Shown: in pieces, positions 59,901-64,000 of the stretch
Position numbering within the stretch: the first letter of the stretch is position 1
Layout of the letters: the number at the start of each line of letters is the position of its first letter
DNA from: Moniliella sp. 'wahieum'
Lineage: Eukaryota > Basidiomycota > Moniliellomycetes > Moniliellales > Moniliellaceae
Direction: 5' to 3'
Assembly (NCBI GenBank): GCA_003971905.1
Contig: RSEE01000105.1
Location: 62,001 to 126,000, forward strand
Length of the DNA: 64,000 nt
Notes under the pieces: model-generated
The model's database searches: none
What the model was told of the DNA's origin: nothing
Seen by the model: only the letters and a program-made list of their open reading frames with translations
Translations under genes and position numbers: made by a program

Positions 59901-61365
59901 CGGATAATTCGGTAGCCCAAAAGCCCCCCTCCTTCTTGGGCCGCCTCTTCGCCCAGGCCTTGACTCAGCCCCACAGCAGCCAACAACTCGCGAGAAGCTT
60001 GTCCTGGGCATCGTCAAAGGTATGCATGACGGGGTACCCAGTACCCAACAGGGTCGCTGTAGAAGGAGCGATCAATGCCGCAGGGGGACGATTGGCTAGC
60101 TTTTTGAACGCCTCCATTTCCCGTCGAGCTTGCATGGCACGTTGGGTCGAATGCATCTGCAATGCATGCGACGAGGAAGCTGCCTTTTCCAGTTGAGCCT
60201 CAGGATTGACACGAGGCGGGGCAGAAGTGGGTTGGTCATCCGTTCTCGCCCAAGTTGGCCACAGCAGGAGGCACGCGGGCCGGCAGGAACTGAGCAATTG
60301 TCTCGTCAATCAGCGGGATCGCCGTGCCGGCCAAGTGAGGCAGTTGGGTGGTGGGGGGAAGCCCCGTCTCGCCCGAAGCGACATGGTTGTGCTCCCGGAC
60401 CAAATGGCCCCACTGATAAAACAGTTTCTGTACCTCCAACCCTTCAGCTTGGTGTGTTGGGTCTGGCGTACCTTCTACCCGAGCTGCCACGTCTGCCGAG
60501 CCCGTGTGACCCACATACCCTTCCACCCAGCGGCCTTGGAACCGGCTCCGAAAAGGGGGTCGAGCGGATGGCCCTTGTAGGGTGGAACAGGGACTCCGAT
60601 GGTGATCACGCGAAAGTTGGGGTGGACGGGAATGAAGCGGCTATGACTACCGTCCTTTGCTCCGCCCCGTTGGGCCTCCTCAGCCCGCGCTGCCTCGAGA
60701 CGCTCGGCTGGGATAAGGTGCGTGCCATCGGGTAGGTTTTGTTCCCGGTTCTGAGCCCAATGCGAGTCAGGATATGCAATGACAGAAAATTGGTTGGTTT
60801 GTAGAGTCAAGAAAAAGGGCCACAACGTACCTCGAGAATGTTGTTGAGGAGGGGAGGATGTTCCTCTCGGCACGTTGGGTGCCTTCGAGAATGAGAAGTG
60901 CACCTTGCGTCATGGCACGCACAACCGGTCCGTTGTGGTACACCAGCGACCGACCTCCCTCCAAGTTCCGAGTCTGGAGCAGATCCGCCTCGCCTACATC
61001 GCGGTGGAGCGAGACCAGCTCGTAGGGCAACTGAAGAAGCGCAGCAAAGGTCAGGGCCAGGCGGCGTGCGTACGGCCCGGGAGGAGAGAGAAGAAGACAT
61101 CCCCAAGCGCCACTTCTTGGCGAGCCATTCCAGATGCTCGGCGACCAAGGGGTCGGCCGTGTCGAGGAGGAGGCGGGGGGAGGGCAGGCGGGCTGGCTGC
61201 GGGGCGGGTGACAGGGAGGGACACGGCGCCGACATGGACGGTGCCAATGAGGTCGTCCGACGCGGCGGTGGCCAGGAGACGGGTGCTGTGGGGGGTGGTG
61301 GGGGCGAGCTGGCGGGCCAAGGCCGCGACGCGCTGCTCGGGGGCGGGGCGGGAGGGCGGCGCCAT
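56521..61365 (-). CDS. VWA8: VWA8-like mitochondrial AAA+/VWA ATPase (frameshifted)
   Basis: A dynein/midasin-related ATPase with a C-terminal von Willebrand A domain. The start at 61365 gives MAPPSRPAPEQRVAALARQL, Arg-rich as for a mitochondrial protein, then SDDLIGTVHVGAVSLPVTRP. The first AAA module has LLSPPGPYARRLALTF (degenerate Walker A), YELVSLHRDVGEADLLQTR and LLILEGTQRAERNILP. The second has LLLMGNQGTGKNKLVDRLLQ (true Walker A), EYIQLHRDSTVASILQQVQ and GRIMVIDEADKASAAV (Walker B). A linker with HVGGNTWRGGTGGRDTAGLG precedes the VWA domain, whose MIDAS is FLVDLSASMYVMQFDGRLDR. The end is AFVCPETKDMPNVLSSILTA. Likely introns lie near 60830-60790 and 56990-56860; several one-base shifts occur (for example 59110, 57900). 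Absent from S. cerevisiae. Confidence 0.9.
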
Positions 61366-61668
61366 GCGGGCCAGGGAGAGGTGGTGGTGTGGAGGTGGGG
61401 TGGGGTGGGGGTGGGGTGGTGGCGATGGAGATGGAGGTGGTGGTGGTGGTGGTGGAGGCGGGCAGGATGGGCAGCACGGAGCAGACGGAGGAGCATCCTA
61501 CGCTGTGCGACTTTCCCGCCGGCAGCAGCAGTGGTAGCAGCTGGGCTTGGGCCTCGCATTCACTGTCCGTCGCTGCCTGCCTGTGAATCGGCCCTGCTCG
61601 GCCACCGCCTCGGCCCAGCCCACATCCGGTACCCGGTCGCCACTCCCCTCTCCCCACCCAAAAAAGAT
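61366..61668. promoter_or_regulatory. VWA8 upstream region
   Basis: 303 bases up to the tRNA-Ile 3' flank, with a GGTGGTGGTGG microsatellite (61430-61455) just upstream of the start and six A at the tRNA side, which form the tRNA's T6 terminator. Confidence 0.45.
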
Positions 61669-61763
61669 GGTCAATATGAGGCTTGAACTCATGACCTTGG
61701 CATCACCAACACTCCCGCAGGGACATATTAGTACCACGCTCTGACCAACTGAGCTAATCGACC
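61669..61763 (-). tRNA. tRNA-Ile (anticodon AAU), second copy, with intron
   Basis: Exons are identical base for base to the copy at 27118-27211. The intron is 22 bases and differs in its hairpin: CCC TGC GGG instead of CC TTCC GG, so pairing is preserved. A T6 terminator follows. It lies between VWA8 and the oxygenase, both on the same strand. Confidence 0.95.
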
Positions 61764-62288
61764 GCTTGAGTGCGTGGTCTTTTTCCAGTAGCGTGTCGTC
61801 ACTTTCAATTTCAATTCTTTCAATTCCGCCAGTCGATCTAGCGCCAATTAAGCATTAGCGCGAATAAGCGCGCTCCCCATGGCGCTTATCAGCCTGTTTG
61901 CTCCGCACCAGCCCACCGCCAGTCTCCCGCCGCGGGTGACGTTCAAATCCATCCTTCCTGTTGCACAGCTCGGCCCAAGTTGCCCTATACCAAGTGTTGG
62001 CCCACAAGAAAGAGCCCGTAATGGGGGGTTCACAGTTCACAGTTCACACATCAGAGCCTGCGCGCCAAACACAAAACAACTGGAAGTTATGGGAGGGAGA
62101 CATGTGTGCATATTTCAATCGAGGAAGACCAGGGGGAAACAAGGCATAGGGGGGGGCAAATGGACAAGTGAGGAAGAAACCTCCGAACAAAAAAGGGAGG
62201 AAAGGATATGGCCTAAAGTACAGATGAACTAGAAGTAAAAGGAGAAGCAAGGGGAGGCAAAAGGGGAGGACGGTAGAGGGAACGCGAT
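61764..62288. other. intergenic tRNA-Ile / oxygenase 3' flank
   Basis: 525 bases with no supported gene. CAATTTCAATTCTTTCAATTCC repeats near 61806-61828 lie just upstream of the tRNA (its 5' side). Confidence 0.5.
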
Positions 62289-63423
62289 CTAAAGCTTGGA
62301 CGGGACACGCCGCACAGGTTCGGCCGCCTTGGGGGTCCAAATGTCCTCTGGGTCCGTGCCGTAAGGCGTCATCTGCTCCAGTGCATTGGCAAACACATTG
62401 TCCACCAAGCTCTTGAGTGCACGCAGCTCATCAAAGTCGACCGTCGGTGCCTTGAGCCCGCCGCGACGGCCATAGGCATCCTCAATGGACTTGCGCCGCT
62501 GCCCGAGCATCGACTTGTACTCCCCCAAGGTCTGCTGGACCAGGTCGAGACGCGAGACGAGGTACTGGTCGTAGAGCTCAAAGTTGTTGGAGCAGTTGCG
62601 GATGTTACGGAGGTTGGTAATGTCCTCGGTCGGCCGCTTGGGACGGAAAGAGGTGACCATGGTGATGCGTTCAAACGCATTGTCGCAAGGCAAGGCAGCG
62701 TGGTTAATGTACCCACCCTGCATCAGCACACACGATCCCAAGTTGGGACCGATCGCCTTGATCGCCTCGCCATCGCCACGGCGAATCTCCGTTTCACCAC
62801 CGACCATGCCTTCACATCGGACAGCATCAGCACGCACACCCAAGGGTAAGCGTCACGGTGGTAGCCCACCACGGGCGCCGTCTTCTCCCCGTTCTTGGAT
62901 GCACCGACACGTGCGACTTGGCAAACGGATCGGCGAAGAAAGGGTGTTGATGTACTCGCGACGGTCCCAGCCAGCCGGGACTTGGATGTTGGTGTGGCCC
63001 AGCTCGTAATCAAACACTGGCACCAGCTCTTCTCCGGCAGCTTCGGCAAGCGCAGCCAGGGTAGCCGGGTTGGTCCAAAGTCGTACACGAACTTGGATGC
63101 TTCCGGCGCCATACCGCGCAACTGCGCATGCGGCCCAGCAAGGGTAGACTGCATCATGTGGTGGTCGAGCACGTGGGGTTGGAGGATGGCTGACGCATCG
63201 CCTTCACGCCCTCGTACGAGGCCAGGGGGAAAGGGCCAGCACAGCCCATAGAGACGGGGCCTTGAGACCAGCCAGCGCCAGTTGGTTCATCGTTTGGCGC
63301 TCCTGGTCAAGTGGCTTGGTGTACTGCAAGTGCACGGCAGGGTGAGTGAAGGTTGGCCTCACCGGCCGGGACCGTACACAGGCGCGGCGGAGTAGCGGGC
63401 TGCTGTTGAACAAGAGCGTCCAT
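62289..63423 (-). CDS. 2-oxoglutarate/Fe(II)-dependent oxygenase family protein (frameshifted)
   Basis: A soluble non-haem iron oxygenase of about 375 residues; substrate unknown. The start at 63423 gives MDALVQQQPATPPRLCTVPA, then HLQYTKPLDQERQTMNQLAL, MMQSTLAGPHAQLRGMAPEA and SKFVYDFGP. The central part carries VPVFDYELGHTNIQVPAGWD and FFADPFAKSHVSVH. The iron site is in the block VGYHRDAYPWVCVLMLSD (His-x-Asp) with the distal His in MQGGYINHAALP; GGETEIRRGDG between them is typical of this fungal group. The tail is helical (QYLVSRLDLVQQTLGEYKSM) and ends EPVRRVPSKL with a stop at 62289. Frame changes by one base fall near 63310, 63215, 63075, 62930 and 62850. Gene name not assigned; similar fungal proteins are usually annotated only as Fe2OG dioxygenases. 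Confidence 0.8.
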
Positions 63424-64000
63424 GGCGGAGATTGTGGTGGAAGAAGGGTGCAAGGAGGGAGAGGGAGGTGGAGAAGTGGGCTTAGGCGGCGTGGTGTGGT
63501 AGATAGGTTGTCGACGAGGCAAGAGTGCGTACCGTTTATCCAAGTAGGTGCCTCGGGATAGGCATCAACCTGCGCTGGGGTGGATTATACACTGGCCAGT
63601 TACGCGCTGTCGCTTAGATTAATTGGCCGGGGACAAAGGAACAAGACTGGCGCAGTTCGGTGCTCAGCGTGTAGTGAATGCGGCAGGGGGGCAGTGTATG
63701 CGCGCGGCGACAGCACGGTTGCTGGGAAGCGCTGTGCCGCATCCAGACGCGGACAGACTGGCGCTGTGCGTGGGGGTAGCGAGCAGCGCTGAGGCTCGGC
63801 TGGGAGGCGCAGCAGTAAGGAGTAAGGAGTAAGGATTGGGCTGCGAGGAGAGGCGTGTGATGTGATGCGTGTGATGGAGGCTGCCTTAGCGCGTATGGCT
63901 GCTCCAAGCAGTGTGGGCAAGCGCGTATATGGGCGAGGTCTGACGTAACGGACGCCCCACTCAGCCACTCCGCCGCGCTAACCATCCCGATTAAATCGAG
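63424..64000. other. upstream region of the oxygenase, to window edge
   Basis: Presumed promoter and flank. A GGAGTAAGGAGTAAGGAGTAAGGA repeat lies near 63814-63835. Open frames over the last 400 bases on both strands show no recognised motif. Confidence 0.45.

Overview
The window reads as nuclear DNA of a filamentous or yeast-like fungus, most likely a basidiomycete. It is GC-rich, genes are widely spaced, and spliceosomal introns are few and mostly short (about 44-162 bases, GTRNGT...YAG). The gene set is fungal: DBR1, a sugar-porter MFS permease, MCR1, a secreted sedolisin protease, ATX1, a ROM2-type Rho GEF, DEF1, a class II DYRK kinase, DCC1, an MTQ1/HemK methyltransferase, KCS1, CDC14, a mitochondrial VWA8-type AAA/VWA protein and a 2OG-Fe(II) oxygenase. 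Low intron density together with VWA8 hints at Ustilaginomycotina or a relative, but I cannot fix the taxon from the sequence alone.

Layout. 1-0.77 kb: 3' end of a coiled-coil/Ser-Pro-rich gene (+). 2.3-9.9 kb: four minus-strand genes (DBR1, sugar permease, MCR1, sedolisin). 12.1-18.4 kb: ATX1 (-) divergent from a DH-PH-CNH Rho GEF (+). 19.2-21.3 kb: an unrecognised minus-strand protein built of four histidine-rich tandem repeats, the most novel-looking locus here. 21.7-26.75 kb: a full-length Ty1/copia retrotransposon with LTRs of about 155-160 bp, followed by an intron-containing tRNA-Ile. 27.9-36.3 kb: DEF1 and a DYRK kinase (-). 37.9-41.1 kb: DCC1 (-) and MTQ1 (+) from a 235-bp divergent promoter. 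41.5-45.8 kb: KCS1 (-). 47.4-48.2 kb: a small secreted protein with an internal duplication (-). 48.3-51.1 kb: a gene-empty, visibly AT-richer stretch. 51.7-53.9 kb: CDC14 (-). 55.7-56.3 kb: an ER/secreted thioredoxin-fold protein (+). 56.5-61.4 kb: VWA8 (-), then a second tRNA-Ile. 62.3-63.4 kb: a 2OG-Fe(II) oxygenase (-).

A pervasive feature is single-base frameshifts inside otherwise well-conserved coding sequence: sedolisin, ATX1, permease, Rho GEF, DEF1, DYRK, DCC1, MTQ1, KCS1, CDC14, VWA8, the oxygenase and both small secretory proteins. The downstream frame resumes the conserved protein at once, often at a short homopolymer. DBR1, MCR1 and the 961-codon pol frame are clean. This looks more like an indel-rich consensus than like a cluster of pseudogenes, so the gene spans given are for the whole locus and exact joins are tentative where stated.

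Functionally the genes are mostly housekeeping: RNA lariat turnover, mitochondrial redox, copper delivery, Rho/cell-wall integrity signalling, inositol pyrophosphate synthesis, cohesion, mitotic exit and Pol II turnover. They are interspersed with secreted proteins and one mobile element. I see no biosynthetic or defence cluster.
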